From assembly GCA_963565915.1 (NCBI GenBank), contig OY751488.1, positions 1,674,001 through 1,738,000 on the forward strand: a stretch of DNA of 64,000 nt, read 5' to 3'. The notes under the pieces are model-generated. The model was not told where the DNA came from. It made no database searches and saw only the letters and a list, made by a program, of their open reading frames with translations. This document shows positions 1 through 12,324 of this stretch, piece by piece (position 1 is the first letter of the stretch; each line of letters opens with the position of its first letter). Both the position numbers and the translations under genes were made by a program. This stretch comes from Entoloma clypeatum. Its lineage: Eukaryota > Basidiomycota > Agaricomycetes > Agaricales > Entolomataceae.

Positions 1-3000
1 CGGGATAAACTTGCTAAAGAGGACTTTCCCTAGATTCTTAGTTAAAAGGTCTGCAGGGTTATTCACTCCTTCGATGAATTCAACCGTAATGATGCCTTTG
101 GATACTTTTTCTCTGACGAAGTGGAATCGCACGTCAATGTGCTTGGACCGCTTTTCAGTTACAGGGTTGGATGCGATAAAGACGGAGCCATTGTTATCTC
201 CATAGATCGGGACTGATCCGATCTGCATCCCAAGTTCGGCAAGCATGCTTCTAAGCCATGTCACTGCGCGACTGCAATCTGATAGCGCCATGTATTCTGC
301 TTCCGTGGAAGAGAGGGCAATGGTTTTTTGCGCCGATGAAACCCATGTTACTGCTCCAGATGCCAGCGATACGAAGTAACCAGTGGTGGACTTCCTGGTG
401 TTTTCGTCTGACGCCCAATCGGAGTCTGTGAATGCGTAGATTCCTTTCCCAGAATCACCATCGTACATGATCGCGTAATTTTTTGTCGCCTTCAAATACC
501 TGCAAATATCCCTTGCCACTTCTAAATGGCGTTTGGTAGGGTTTGCGGAGAATTGGGACATTTTGATTACGGTGAAACAAATGTCGGGTCTTGTCCCGAT
601 CATTAAGTACAATAGTGACCCGATGATGGATTGGTACTTGGATCTGAGTTCCGCATTGGGTTCATCTTCAGACTTCATGGGTTTGTAGCCCGTCGGGAGT
701 GGGGTATGGGTGGCATTAGATTCGCTCATCCCCATGCGTGCGAGAATTTTCTCAAGGTAGGGTACTTGATCAATGAAGATCCTCTTCCCACGTTGCCTTA
801 TTTGGATAGAGAGAAATTCTTTTGGTTCCCCATCAGGGACTAGGTGGCCTAGGTCCCTACATTCCCATGTTGTCATGAAGGCCTTCTTCTTTTCCAGCAT
901 GTATTCCCGGTTTGTGCCGAGAAAAGCAGAGTCATCGACATAAATGACGGCGATCACAGTTTCCCCTTTGGTACTTGTGTGAATGAAAACTCCCGCATCG
1001 GAGTGAAGCCGGGCAAAGCCGAGCTTTTTCATGGAGGAATCGAGTTCCCTCCACCAGGCTAATGCGGCCTGCTTGAGTCCGTATAGGGCTTTGTATAGTC
1101 GGTACACGAGGTTTTCTTTCCCTTTTACTATGTAGCCCTCAGGCTGTCGCATGTAAATTACCTCACGGAGTGTTCCATAGAGGAAGGCTGCTGAGACGTC
1201 CAAGAGTGTCATGAACCACCCTTCAAGGGCTGTCAATGCCAGAATCAATCGGACTGTCTCGTATCTCACTACTGGTGAGAAGATCTGATTGAAGTCGATC
1301 CCTTCTACCTGTGAGAAACCTTTTGCAACAAGGCGCGCTTTCAAACGCCCGTCGGATTTTTCGTTGTAAACCCATTTGTTCCTTAGAGCTTTCCTCCCTG
1401 TAGGTAGGGGTACTAACTCCGTGATCACCCCGCGGCTTTTGAGCATGTCTAGCTCTTTTCGTTCTGCTGCATACCAATCTTCTTTGTTCGGAAGAGAGTA
1501 TATGTCTTTGTGTGACATTTCGATGATGCCTACTTGGATGGAGATTGCCTCCATTAGGAGATCGTTCATCCATGCCGTTTGACCGCCCAGTCTACGTCTT
1601 CGATCCATTTTTTCAAGATCAGAAGCAGGGGTGTCTTCTCCATAGATGCTGTCTGGCATTCTCCGAACTCGTCGTTCCCTGATCGGTCGATCTGGTACTT
1701 GCTCGGGCTCTGGAGTGGGTACTCATGGCTCGTCATCGGGTTCGCTACCCGGCAAATCATCGTCTGATTCAGGGTGATCCTGTCCAGTGGGAACAGGGTC
1801 GTGAGGTTTTTCGTAATGACTGTCATTGTCATCGTTTCCGGGGATGAGGTCCTCAAACTCATCAGCCGGTTCTGGGTTTTCCATTTCTGGATGGTTCTCT
1901 GGCAAAGGGTCGATGTGGCATCTAGGGTACTTGCTTTCATCAAAGATAGCTTTCCCACCCATGAAAATTGTATTAGTCTCAGGATCCATGAAACGGTATC
2001 CTTTGACCCCTGGCTTTGATCCGAGATAAATCATCAATCGAGATCTAGACTCCAGGGAATTTCTACGTTTTTCTTTTGGGATATACACATATGCCTGACA
2101 TCCGAAGACTCTGATGCTTGACATATCGGGGATCTCATTGGTCACCCTGAAGTAAGGGGTATTCCATTCGAGACGCTGCATGGGGGTTCTGTTGTAGAGA
2201 AAAGCTGCATGTTCCAAACAGAATTCCCACCACATAGGTGGTAAGCACGCGTTGAAGCGCAAGGCCTGAGATTTCTCCCACAGGGTTCGATTTATCCGTT
2301 CTGCTCGACCGTTCTGCTGGTGCTGATACGGGAGCGTGACGTCAATCAGAATTCCATGATCGGCAAGTACATCCTTGTATTCGTTAAATTCTCCACCTCC
2401 ATCAACTCACCATTTCTTAGGAGTGGCGGCGAATTGATTCTGGATCATCGCAAGGAATTGTCGTAGTGCCATGACAGCATCCGACTTCTTCCTAAGCAAG
2501 ACGACCCAGACGTGGGATGAAAAATCGTCCAAAAACGTAAGGAAATATTTATATTTGTGATATGATGCCGTGGATATTTGTTTAAGATCGGAATGGATCA
2601 GATCAAAGGTTTTTGTTGCCCTTGTTATCGAATTTGGATATGACTGATTCGGCATTTTCCCTTTGAGGCAACCTGTGCAACTTTCCTGTGATTTCTCACG
2701 TACTAGTGTTTCAGGTACCCCTTTGGTACTGGTGGGAATCTTTCGGAGTGCTTGATCATTTGGGTGACCAAGGCGCTTGTGCCATGTTTCAACAGTGATT
2801 TCGCTCGAGATCACATGGATCTGGTCATAGCGTATTTCAGTGTCTAACCAGTAAATGGTTTGACCAAGGATGTGGGGCGAAAACTGGATTTTGCTCAGCC
2901 CTTTGGAGATGTTAATTTCTCCACAAGTCCCGTCTACTTTGTAACCATGGTTAAGGAAGACGCCTAGGGACAATAGGCGTGTGTCCATGTCCGGGATGTA

Positions 3001-4776
3001 GAACACCGGTCTGAGAAGATGGGTTTTAATTTCCCCATTTAGGGTGTGCCGTACTGGAACGGCCCCAACTCCGAGTATTTCCAGTTTCTTCCCTTTAGCT
3101 GCAGTTTGGACGAATCGCTTGACCGTGAGAGGTCTATAATATGCGAAGTCCTTAAACTCATAGGTGAAGTGTAAAGAGGCGCCGGAATCTAGTATCCATT
3201 GCGCGCGTTCTTTTTCCTTACAATGTGTACAAGAGGCGAAATGTTTAATATATTTTTTATGTAGATCACTGCTAATGTGATCTACGCACTCTGTACTGGT
3301 ACTGGCTAATATATTATACGTCTGTTGAGAGGTATTATTAGCATTCCGCAATTGATAAGGTTCAAGAAAGGGTTTCGACGAACCGTCAAGTTCTATCTCA
3401 TCCTCAAACACATCCGGCCCCATCCGTTCCTGGTCGATGTCCATCATCTTCAGCGATTCTTCTATCGACGGGGCTATGCGACGCTGTTTAGCTGGCCTTT
3501 CGTCGATGTCAGGGATGATGGTATCTAAGATACGGAGGTTCGACCCAGAGGGTCGTGCGCCGATTTCTCGGGCAAGCTTTTGTACTCTCTCGTTCTTTTT
3601 CCACGCTGACGGCTTTCCAGAAGGAAGCCCGGTGTACTGAGAGGGAGGCGGGTTCATGCGTTGCAGGAGTGACTGCATTTTTTCTGACTCAGGCTGTGCA
3701 GTACTTGTAGTTTTCCCGCGGCCCGTTACAGTGGTGAAGGCAGGTGCATGATGAGGAGGGAGATGGCAAGGGGCACGTTGACGAGGAGGAAGAGGACAAG
3801 GAGCAGGACGACGAAGGGGTTGCTCAATGGCTGGTGCAATAAACTCGACCATTTCCTCAGCTTGGTCGGAGTCGTTTTCTGCGTTGTTGGCGCGCTTCTT
3901 CTGGTTGCGCCAGCGTCCCTTTCCCTTCTTCTTTTCAGAAGCGGTACTCGGGTCGGTCGAGTTAGGCTGCTCGTCAGCATTGTTATGCGAGGTACTCGGC
4001 GCTGTTTGCTTTTCCCATTTGGGGTCTTGCCCCTTTCGCTTGGTCCCGGAGATTTTCCGGGCCTGCTCGTTGGACGCCCGAGTAGACCCAATCGCATACT
4101 TGCGCCTGTACTCCGATACGATGCTGTCGGCAACGGCCTGCCATGTGAAGTCATCGGCGTCGTAGACCTGGAAGAGGGCGGTGGAGAGAGACGACCAAGC
4201 GTCAGGGATGGCACTTGCCAGGATCATAGCCTGCATCAGGTCAGGCACGATGAACTTCGCGTCGCTGAGGCGAGCGAAGAGTGATCCGAGGCGCTCGATT
4301 TCCGGTACGGGGTCGCGACCCAAGAGCTTGAAGGAGGCAGCAGCCTTGAAGTCGCCAAAAATGGTGGCGGGGGAGACCTTCGAATATGCGTCTTTCAACG
4401 TCGTCCAAGCTTCCTTTGAGGTTGAGGCGTCCTTGATGTGCCTCCTGATTGCTTCAGAGACTTTGAGACGGATGGAACCCTGAGCCATGTCGTCGTCTCT
4501 GATCCAGGCCTTCTTTTCCTTGGCGAAGGCGGGATGGTCGACAGTGATAGTGACCGCCGGAGGTTGAGTCGCAGATGTCGCAGATGTCGAAGTGGCTGAG
4601 GCAGGGGTGGAGACCGTGACCGTAAAGTCCTTGATGTCGGGGCGCTCAATGTCGCCGGATACGAGGCGCCAGACTCCTTGATGGAGAAGGTATGACTTCA
4701 TTTTTTCGGCGCAACTCTGGTAGTCGATGCCGTCGAAGATGGCGATGGAGTCGAGGGCGGAGCGAGAGGTAGACAT
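1..4776 (-). pseudogene. Copia-A copy 1 gag-pol polyprotein, two in-frame stops
   Basis: The frame starts at the ATG at 4776 and encodes gag, protease (LDSGAS), integrase (H/H/C/C zinc finger, then HSD and DGGGEF), reverse transcriptase (IYVDDS) and RNase H (FTDSDWASD). The frame is kept to base 1, but two TGA codons interrupt it at 2404-2406 (just before VDGGGEF, in the integrase core) and at 1723-1725 (in the linker before reverse transcriptase). Copy 3 has CGA at both aligned codons, so both stops are C-to-T changes at CpG. The catalytic YVDD is intact. The copy should be unable to make its own polyprotein. Confidence 0.92.
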
Positions 4777-5123
4777 TTTAGATGAATCTAAGAAAGGGTT
4801 CCCAATCAGTGATGTGTTATGAATATGATTTAAGAAAACAATTAAATGATTCCTTATGACATATTCCCTTTAGGAATAGCGGTCACGGAAAACCCTTTAT
4901 ATGTCAGAAACGTATAAGGTGCGATCAACGTTTCCACATGGAGTGTACTAGGTCAATCCCCTTAGGGACGTCTCATGACAGGTACTTGTCGTAATGACGT
5001 TCCCAGGTTCATATGTGAAGAAGTAAGACTCAGAACCTAGATCTTTCGATCGGTTCTTCGCCAACCAGGGTAGAGTGGGCAGGTACTCGCTGTTGCCAGC
5101 GTTTCCCAAGTCCCTCTGCTATC

Positions 5124-5137
5124 CGGGGCCCATAACC
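5124..5137 (-). other. Primer-binding site, initiator tRNA-Met anticodon-arm type
   Basis: On the minus strand GGTTATGGGCCCCG directly follows the 5' LTR. It complements the anticodon stem-loop of initiator tRNA-Met rather than a tRNA 3' end, the arrangement known for Drosophila copia, which primes from a half tRNA. Confidence 0.75.
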
Positions 5138-5443
5138 TGTTGAAGTTCCACCTGGGCGCTAGCCGCAAGTGTACTGAAGCAACCGGCTACAGTGGAAGTA
5201 CTCTACAATACCGTTCTGACCACTTACATTGGAGAGGGTGAGGCTGGTGAGAGCGGTTGAGGCTGGTAAGAGCGATGGAGGCGGTTAAGAGTCAAGAGAC
5301 AACCTATTGATATTGACAGTTTCCTGGTCTTATATACCGTACTACTGTTTGTACCAACCAAATAAGTATGTAATCGAAGATGTGTAAAGGTCACGTGATA
5401 TAATCTAATCTAATCTAATCTACATGATGGAAAAGTTTCAACA
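5138..5443 (-). repeat. 5' LTR of Copia-A copy 1 (306 bp)
   Basis: Bounded by TGTTGAA and TTCAACA, a 7-bp terminal inverted repeat. It contains a TATATA box and four TAATC pentamers near one end. It aligns along its length with the 311-bp LTRs of copies 2 and 4. Confidence 0.93.
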
Positions 5444-5448
5444 AAAAC

Positions 5449-6822
5449 AAGTACCCTCTTCCACTCATCTCTGAACTAGTCAACAAACTTCAGAACGCTC
5501 AATACTTCACCAAGCTCAATATCCAATGGGGCTACAATAATGTCCAAATCAAGCCCAGAGACAAATGGAAAGTGGCCTTTTGGACAAATCAGGGACTCTT
5601 CGAACCCCTTGTAATGTTCTTACTCACTAATAGTCCTTCAACCTTTCAGACTATGATGAACGATATCCTACAAGATCTTATTACTGAAGGTGGTGTATGT
5701 GTTTACCTCGACAATATTCTCATCTTTACGTCAGACCTGTTGGAGCATCGGAGGATCACACACATAGTATTAGAGTGGCTCTGACAACACAGATTGTATC
5801 TCAAACCAGAGAAGTGTGAATTTGAACAGACACAGATTGAATACCTTGGCCTTATTATCGAGAAAGGACATGTGGAAATGGAACCCGTCAAGGTCGCCGG
5901 AGTGTCGGAGTGGCCAACTCTGACTAACGTGTGGGAGGTACAGTCCTTCCTTGGATTCACTAACTTCTATCGTCGTTTCATCCAAGGGTTCTCCAACATC
6001 GCACGTCCTCTGTTCCGACTCACAACCAAGGGCTGTGTATGGTCCTGGGGCGACAAGGAAGCAGGGGCCTTCGGAGGTCTGAAGTGGAGGATCACCTCCA
6101 CTCTGATACTTGTCCTGCCCGACCACAGCAAGGAGTGGCAAGTTGAAGCAGATGGCTCTGACTTCGCGACTGGAGCGGTACTGTCCCAACCGTCGGAGGA
6201 CGGTAAGTGGCACCCTGTCATGTTTTATTCCAAAAGCCTTAGCCCAGTGGAACACAACTACAAAATTCACGACAAGGAGATGCTGGCCGTAATCCATGCG
6301 CTGGAGGAATGGCGACACTTCCTGGAAGGAGCAGAGAAGATGGTGGAAATTTGGACCGATCACAAAAACCTCAAATACTTCATGACTGCCCAGAAGCTCA
6401 ATCGGCGACAAGCGCAGTGGTCTCTATACCTAGTGCATTTTGATTTCAAGATGCACCATCGACCGGGCAAGTCGATGGGGAAGTCTGACGCACTGTTGTG
6501 TCGGGCAGACCACGGAGATGGCTCATGGGACAACGAGGACATAGTCCTACTCCGACCGGAGCTGTTTGCCATACGGGCCACTCGGGGAGTAGCCACTCAA
6601 GGTGAGGAGTGCGACATCCTCCGACAGGTCTGACAGGGCATCCGCCATGGCCTTCTAGAGGATAGCATAGCAGAGGTCATCAAATCCCTTCCAACGGTTG
6701 GAGCTGCTTCCGTCCACGGAGCGGAATGGAGACAGTTGGAGGGTTTACTGTACTTTTGAGATCACATTTATATGCCCAACAACCCACAGCTCCGCCAACA
6801 AATCATCATGCAACACCACAAC
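5449..6822 (+). pseudogene. Ty3/gypsy pol remnant (RT, RNase H, start of integrase)
   Basis: One plus-strand frame encodes the gypsy RT palm from KYPLPL onward, then RNase H (FATGAVLSQ, WTDHKNL) and the approach to the integrase zinc finger (PNNPQLRQQI). Three TGA codons interrupt it at 5782-5784, 6631-6633 and 6757-6759, all where related elements favour arginine, consistent with CGA to TGA. The RT motif reads YLDN (5704-5715) instead of YxDD, so a catalytic aspartate is lost. No LTRs are visible; the left side is cut by Copia-A copy 1. The frame resumes at 11657 beyond Copia-B, which inserted in the zinc-finger coding region. Confidence 0.9.
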
Positions 6823-6981
6823 TGTTGACGCATGATTGTACCACAGACGATCATCTCACAAGCCAAATGGTAATCAGTACATATAGTCGATAAACAGACA
6901 TGACCAAACATATGTACACACCCCAGATCGCCTCCTCACTGGTCCGCTTCTAAGCGCATTCCTCGCCCTTACCTAGCAACA
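6823..6981 (+). repeat. 5' LTR of Copia-B (159 bp)
   Basis: Starts TGTTGACGCA and ends CTAGCAACA. Very short for a copia LTR. Its start carries four CpG-type transitions relative to the 3' LTR. Confidence 0.95.
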
Positions 6982-6995
6982 GGTTATGGGCCCCG
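6982..6995 (+). other. Primer-binding site of Copia-B (initiator tRNA-Met half-molecule type)
   Basis: GGTTATGGGCCCCG directly abuts the 5' LTR, the same motif as in the unrelated Copia-A and Copia-C families. Confidence 0.75.
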
Positions 6996-7110
6996 ACCTG
7001 TAATTGACCAGTGTAATCCACGAGGCTGTATCGACAATATAGCTTGCTCTTTTTCTAATTCATCCTCCAAATTTTCATTCTGCTTGTAACCCCATATTTC
7101 GACTTGGAAC

Positions 7111-10100
7111 ATGTATAACAACACTTCTGGCTCATCTACTCAAGTTCCGGCTCAACCTCTCGCCCCATATCCACAACAAAATCAAGGTCACATTCCAACC
7201 CCACTATTTACTCCCATTTCGCAGACCCCTCTGGCCGATGGCACCTTGACAAAAATCGACCTCCGAAATCTCGGCTCTCTCGCTCGTGTTTCGAACCCCT
7301 TCAATGGCGAAAATTATCGCTCCTGGTGCACGTCTATGCACATGCTCTTCAGGTCGATTGGTGTTCTCGGATATGTAACCGGGACTCTGCTCAAACCAGG
7401 CAGTGATCGGCCCCTAGATCAAGCAATCTGGGAGCAAAATGACTTCTCTATACAAACCCTTATTCATGAAAACATAAAGTCTCACCTGTCCTTTCACATT
7501 GAGAGCGAGAAGTCAGCTAAATGCATGTGGGAAGCCCTTCAACAAGTTTACGATCCGAAGGGGCCCCATACTGCCATCCAAATACAATGTCGATTATTCG
7601 AAACAAAGGCTTTCAAGGGGGATGACATTGCGAAACATCTGGACAAGTTAAAAGAAGTTCACGTAGCCTTTAAAAATGTGGATACGGACGACATGATGAG
7701 TGATACAATGTTTAAAAATATCATAGCTTCATCCCTACCCCCTACCTGGGACAACATTACTGACATTTATCTCGGGTATAGTAAAGACCCGAACGACAAA
7801 CGTTCCATCTCCTCGCCAGCCTTTATGGGCTTTCTCAAAGAAAAGTATCGAACTTCGCAGGCTCGTGCCGACCACACTTTTGCCGCGACAACCTCTATAC
7901 CGCGCCGTCCTCCTACCTCCACTACACAACCTCCTTGTCTGTCACCATCTCAACCTGTCGCATCCATGTCCCTTGCTGCCCGTATTTCCAACAGTCCCAA
8001 AAAGTCGGGAAATCCAAAATGTTGTGGTTACTGTAATATTCCCGGCCACACTTGGGATAATTGCCGATTTAAAGGTAAACCCAAATGTGTAAAGTGCGGG
8101 TACTGGGGCTGTGATCCGGCGAGATGCCGTGGCCGCCTCGAAAAACGCAAACGTGAGGCAGATGATAAAGACAAAGGAAAGAAACAGCCGCGAAAAGATG
8201 AAGTAACATCCACGGCATACATTGAAGAAGTGGATGATAACGGCGAGAAAGCCTTACAAACCTATGTATCTAGTTATAGCTCAGGATGGTATCCTGAGTT
8301 AGATGAAATGGATGGGTCCTTCGTGGACCACAGTCGTTTTTATGATTGGTTGGCTGACTCGGCGACTACCTCTCACATAGTAAACTCACGTGATGCCTTC
8401 ATCAGATATGAACCCCTTAACAATGTAACTGTTCAAGGGGTGGCAGGCTGTAAAACCTTGCCTGAAGGACGCGGAACAGTTCAAATCGAGTCCGACGTAA
8501 ATGGACAAAAACATATTCTACAATTGACAGATGTATTATACATCCCCAATAACCCACAAAACTTATTTTCTATCGGTCGATGGGACAGGCATGGTGGTCG
8601 TCTCGAAATTGATCATGCAAAACTATACATGCTTGACAAAAACGGTCAGCGTTTAATCAAGGGTGATAAAACAGAAAATAACCTTTATAAACTAAATTTC
8701 AAAATTCGAATGCCTACTCTCGAACAGGATTCATATCAAATTCTTGAACCCTCCAAGCAACCAGCCCGACCGAAAAAAACTTTGCCAGACTGGGAGACAT
8801 GGCACCGTCGTTTTGGTCATATTGGATATAGTGGCCTTCAAAAAATGGTAGATGACGGCCTCGTAACTGGTCTTGATATTGACTTGAAAAGCCCAAAACC
8901 GGACTGCGTAGCATGTACTATGGCTAAACAGACTGTTAGGCCATTTCCCAAAGATGCACCGCGACGTGCAACAAAACCTGGGCAGATAACTCATCTTGAT
9001 GTTGTCGGCCCCATGCCCGTAACATCGCTACAAGGAAATAACTATTTTCTTGATCTTGTCGATGAATTCACACATGTGACAACTGTAAAAGGTCTGGCAA
9101 AAAAGAGTGATGCGACGCAGAAAGTCACGGATTACCTTACCTACCTAAAGACACATAGCATGACCCCCGAAGAGATCTGAATTGACGGGGGAGGTGAATT
9201 TAAAGATCTAATCGAATGGTGTCAGAAGGAAGGCATAGGAATCCAACTTACAGCGCCATATTCATCCTCTCAAAATGGCATTGCTGAACGTAACAATCAG
9301 ACGCTGCAAGAACTTACGAGAGCTATGATAGCTGCTCAAAATCTCAGACCATACCTCTGGGAATATGCAGTTCTACATGCAGCATATATCCGTAATCGGG
9401 CGTATACTCGAACTCTAAAAAATGTTACACCAATTGAAAAATGGTCCAACGAAAAACCAAATGTCACACACCTTCGTGAATTTGGCGCGCCGGTGTGGAT
9501 TTTATGGCAAGGTAACAAGAGGAAGGGAAAATTTGACCCTCGTTCAACCAAAAAGATCTTCATTGGTTTCGAAGATGGGTCCAATTCAGTAAAATATCTT
9601 GATCCCGAAACAAGGAGAGTACTCACCTCTCGTAACTTTCGTTTCATCTCTGCCTCCGACAAAAACCCTCCACCAATTGAAGGTATCGAAATAGAACTCT
9701 CTCCAGATATTTTATCTGAGGGGGAGGAAAACGAGGGACACAGTCAAACGATTGACATGTCGGAAGCTAATAAAAGAAACAGAGATCCTTCTGAGGAACC
9801 CCGAATTTCTCGAAAGAAGCTGCGCCTTGATTATAACAGGCTAAACGAACCCTGGAGGTTCCCAGATGAAGAAGAAACAAACAAAATAACCCTTACCTCT
9901 GCCAACATCATATATCATGCTTTTTCAGAAACCCCTCTCGGCGGCAATGATCCCAAGTCCCTAAAAGATGCTCGCGACTCCCCCGAATGGCCTGAATGGG
10001 AGAAAGGGATTGACACCGAACTTCGTCGACTATCAGAAGAAGGGACCTGGGAGCTTGTTGATAAATCGCCGGATGTCAAACCGATACCTAATAAATGGGT

Positions 10101-11490
10101 ACTCACGAAAAAGCATAATAAAGAGGGAAAATTAATCAAATATAAGGCAAGGTTAGTAGCAAAAGGATTTGCCCAACGCCTGGGGCAAGACTTTAATGAA
10201 ACATATGCACCTGTCGTTCGCCTTGAAACGATCAGGGCAATTGCGGCACTCGTGCCAAAATTAGGGTTAAAAGTCCAACAAATGGATGTAAAAGGTGCCT
10301 ACCTAAACGGTAACCTGCAGGAACGAGTCTATATGAAACAGCCTGTGGGTTATGATGATGGAACTCACTGAATATGCCGTCTCATCAAAACTATCTATGG
10401 CTTGAAACAAGCTGGCTGCGAGTGGAACATCGAGCTCGACCGACGATTAAAGTCGATCGGATTCAGGCCGTTGTGGTCTGATCCTTGCATGTACATTCGA
10501 TGGATGCACGACGAACTCGAAATCATTACTGTCTGGGTTGACAACCTACTTATTTTTACGACGACAGATGAACTGATGAAGAAAATGAAGCTTGAATTAT
10601 CATCTATTCTTGAATAAACGGACATGGGGAATCCTGCCAAAATCGTCGGTATCGAAATTACACAAACTGACGACGCAATAATGTTAACTCAAAAACAATA
10701 CATCGAAAGCATTTTACGTACTCACAGTATGCAGGATGCGAACCCCGTCCGAACTCCCCTTGATCCAAATATCATCCTCGAACCTAACCCAGAAACACAT
10801 GCATATAACGCCAGCAACTCATATGCCAATATAATTGGTTCCCTCCAATTCCTAGCAACCGCTACTCGTCCCGATATTTCGTTTGCAGTAAACCGTCTTG
10901 CTGCATATGTAGGAAACCCAAGCGCTTCGCATTACACGGCAGCTAAACACATACTTCGTTATCTTGCTGGAACAAAGAACTGTGGCATTATGTACCATAA
11001 GGGGGAGGAGACAGCAAAATCTCCATTTCATGGTTATGCAGATGCTGCATATGCAAACACTGATGATTGTCGTTCAACTTCAGGATATGTCTTCTTGAAT
11101 AGTGGCGGCGCGATAACCTGGGGATCTCGAAAACAAACTATTGTTGCCCTATCATCCACGGAAGCTGAATATGTTGCATTATCAGAAGCTGGACGAGAAC
11201 TCATCTGGCTGAAAACTCTATACAAAGAGTTAGGCTTCCCAACAGCAGACCCTATCCTTCTCCTGGGCGACAACAACAGCTCCATCGCAATGGCTAAAAA
11301 GCCCATATTCCATAAACGATCCAAACATATTGAAATTCGGTGGCACTGGATTCGTCAACAAATTGAACTTGGACATATAACCTTACAAGATTGTCGGGAC
11401 CCCCAACAGACTGCCGATATCCTAACCAAAGCACTACCTCCACCCAAATTCACTCAACATCGCTACGAGCTTGGGATATCCGTAGCTTGA
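7111..11490 (+). pseudogene. Copia-B gag-pol polyprotein, 1460 codons, three stops
   Basis: A single frame from the ATG at 7111 encodes gag with a CCHC knuckle (CGYCNIPGHTWDNC, about residues 310-323) and a second Cys-rich stretch, protease (LADSATTS), integrase (HRRFGH, CVAC, HLD, IDGGGEF, SQNGIAERNN), reverse transcriptase and RNase H (YADAAYA, SSTEAEY). It is interrupted only by TGA 9178-9180, TGA 10369-10371 and TAA 10615-10617. Each is explained by one C-to-T change from CGA, CGA and CAA. The RT motif reads VDN (10537-10545) instead of VDD, again a CpG to CpA change. The element is dead through point decay, not deletion. Confidence 0.94.
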
Positions 11491-11497
11491 GGGGGAG

Positions 11498-11656
11498 TGT
11501 TGACGCACGATCGTACCGCAGACGATCATCTGACAAGCCAAACGGTAATCAGTACATATAGTCGATAAACAGACATGACCAAACATATGTACACACCCCA
11601 GATCGCCTCCTCACTGGTCCGCTTCTAAGCGCATTCCTCGCCCTTACCTAGCAACA
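11498..11656 (+). repeat. 3' LTR of Copia-B (159 bp)
   Basis: Begins right after the purine tract and ends CTAGCAACA, followed by the target duplication ACAAC. It retains the CpGs lost in the 5' LTR. Confidence 0.95.
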
Positions 11657-11724
11657 ACAACAATCCGGTGGCCGGACACCCAGGACGTTGGAAGACTCTA
11701 GAGTTGGTATCACGCACTTATTGG
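11657..11724 (+). pseudogene. Continuation of the gypsy pol remnant (integrase zinc finger)
   Basis: After the duplicated ACAAC the gypsy frame resumes with PVAGHPGRW and VSRTYW. This matches the integrase N-terminal domain of the complete gypsy at 32792-39301 ([20 protein letters not shown]). It shows that Copia-B split this element. Confidence 0.85.
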
Positions 11725-11939
11725 CGACAACAATCACTCAATTACATTACTTAAGTTAATAGCCGGCAACAACGATCACTCGTGTATGTCAGCCAACTCA
11801 GCAGCGCTTTCGCACGCCTTCCCTCTTGCTTCCGTACCCCCACCATCTCCCCATCCACCCGTAAGTCCCTTCTTTTCTTTAGTAGTTATGAAGTAGTGTA
11901 GTACATTATCTAAATAATAAGTCAATAAGCCCTTGTATG
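11725..11939. other. Unassigned sequence between gypsy remnant and Copia-A copy 2
   Basis: About 215 bases with no coding signal I recognise. The gypsy similarity ends near 11724. The last five bases, GTATG, are the target duplication of Copia-A copy 2. Confidence 0.6.
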
Positions 11940-12250
11940 TGTTGAAGTTCCACCTGGGCGCTAGCCACAGGTGTACTGAGCAACACGGCTACAGTGGAAG
12001 TACTCTACGATACCGCTATAGTCACTTACATGGTTTGGAGGGGGGTAAGGCTGGTGAGAGCGGTTGAGGCTGGTGAGAGCGATGGAGCTGGTTAAGAGTC
12101 AAGAGACAACTTGTTGATATTGACAGTTTCCTGGTCTTATATACCGTACTACTGTTTGTACCAACCAAACAAGTATGTAATGAAGATATGTAAAGGTCAC
12201 GTGATGTAATCTAATCTAATCTAATCTACGTGATGGGAAAAGTTTCAACA
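11940..12250 (-). repeat. 3' LTR of Copia-A copy 2 (311 bp)
   Basis: TGTTGAA...TTCAACA termini; I found no difference from the LTR at 17416-17726. Confidence 0.96.
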
Positions 12251-12324
12251 CCCCCCCATATTTAGTACATACTTCTAAATACATCTTACTTTTTCCCACA
12301 TATATATAGGTACTTTTGTTTCGC

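Larger units (their letters stand above)
1..5443 (-). mobile_element. Copia-A copy 1, Ty1/copia LTR retrotransposon, cut by left window edge
   Basis: This is the first of four Copia-A family copies. It reads right to left: 5' LTR at 5138-5443, primer-binding site at 5124-5137, leader, then one long gag-pol frame running off the window at base 1. The last visible codons match residues just before the C-terminus of the intact copy at 11940-17726, so only the final few codons and the 3' LTR lie outside. The right flank is gypsy sequence, so the copy inserted into that older element; AAAAC at 5444-5448 would be its target duplication, but the other side cannot be seen. It belongs with copy 3 in a subfamily with 306-308 bp LTRs. 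Confidence 0.93.
6823..11656 (+). mobile_element. Copia-B, full-length Ty1/copia element
   Basis: A complete 4834-bp element: 159-bp LTRs at both ends, primer-binding site at 6982, one gag-pol frame at 7111-11490 and a polypurine tract (GAGGGGGAG) just before the 3' LTR. The target duplication ACAAC is present at 6818-6822 and 11657-11661. The host sequence is gypsy integrase, and its reading frame continues across the site. The LTRs differ at about five positions, four of them CpG in the 3' LTR but TpG or CpA in the 5' LTR. Confidence 0.96.
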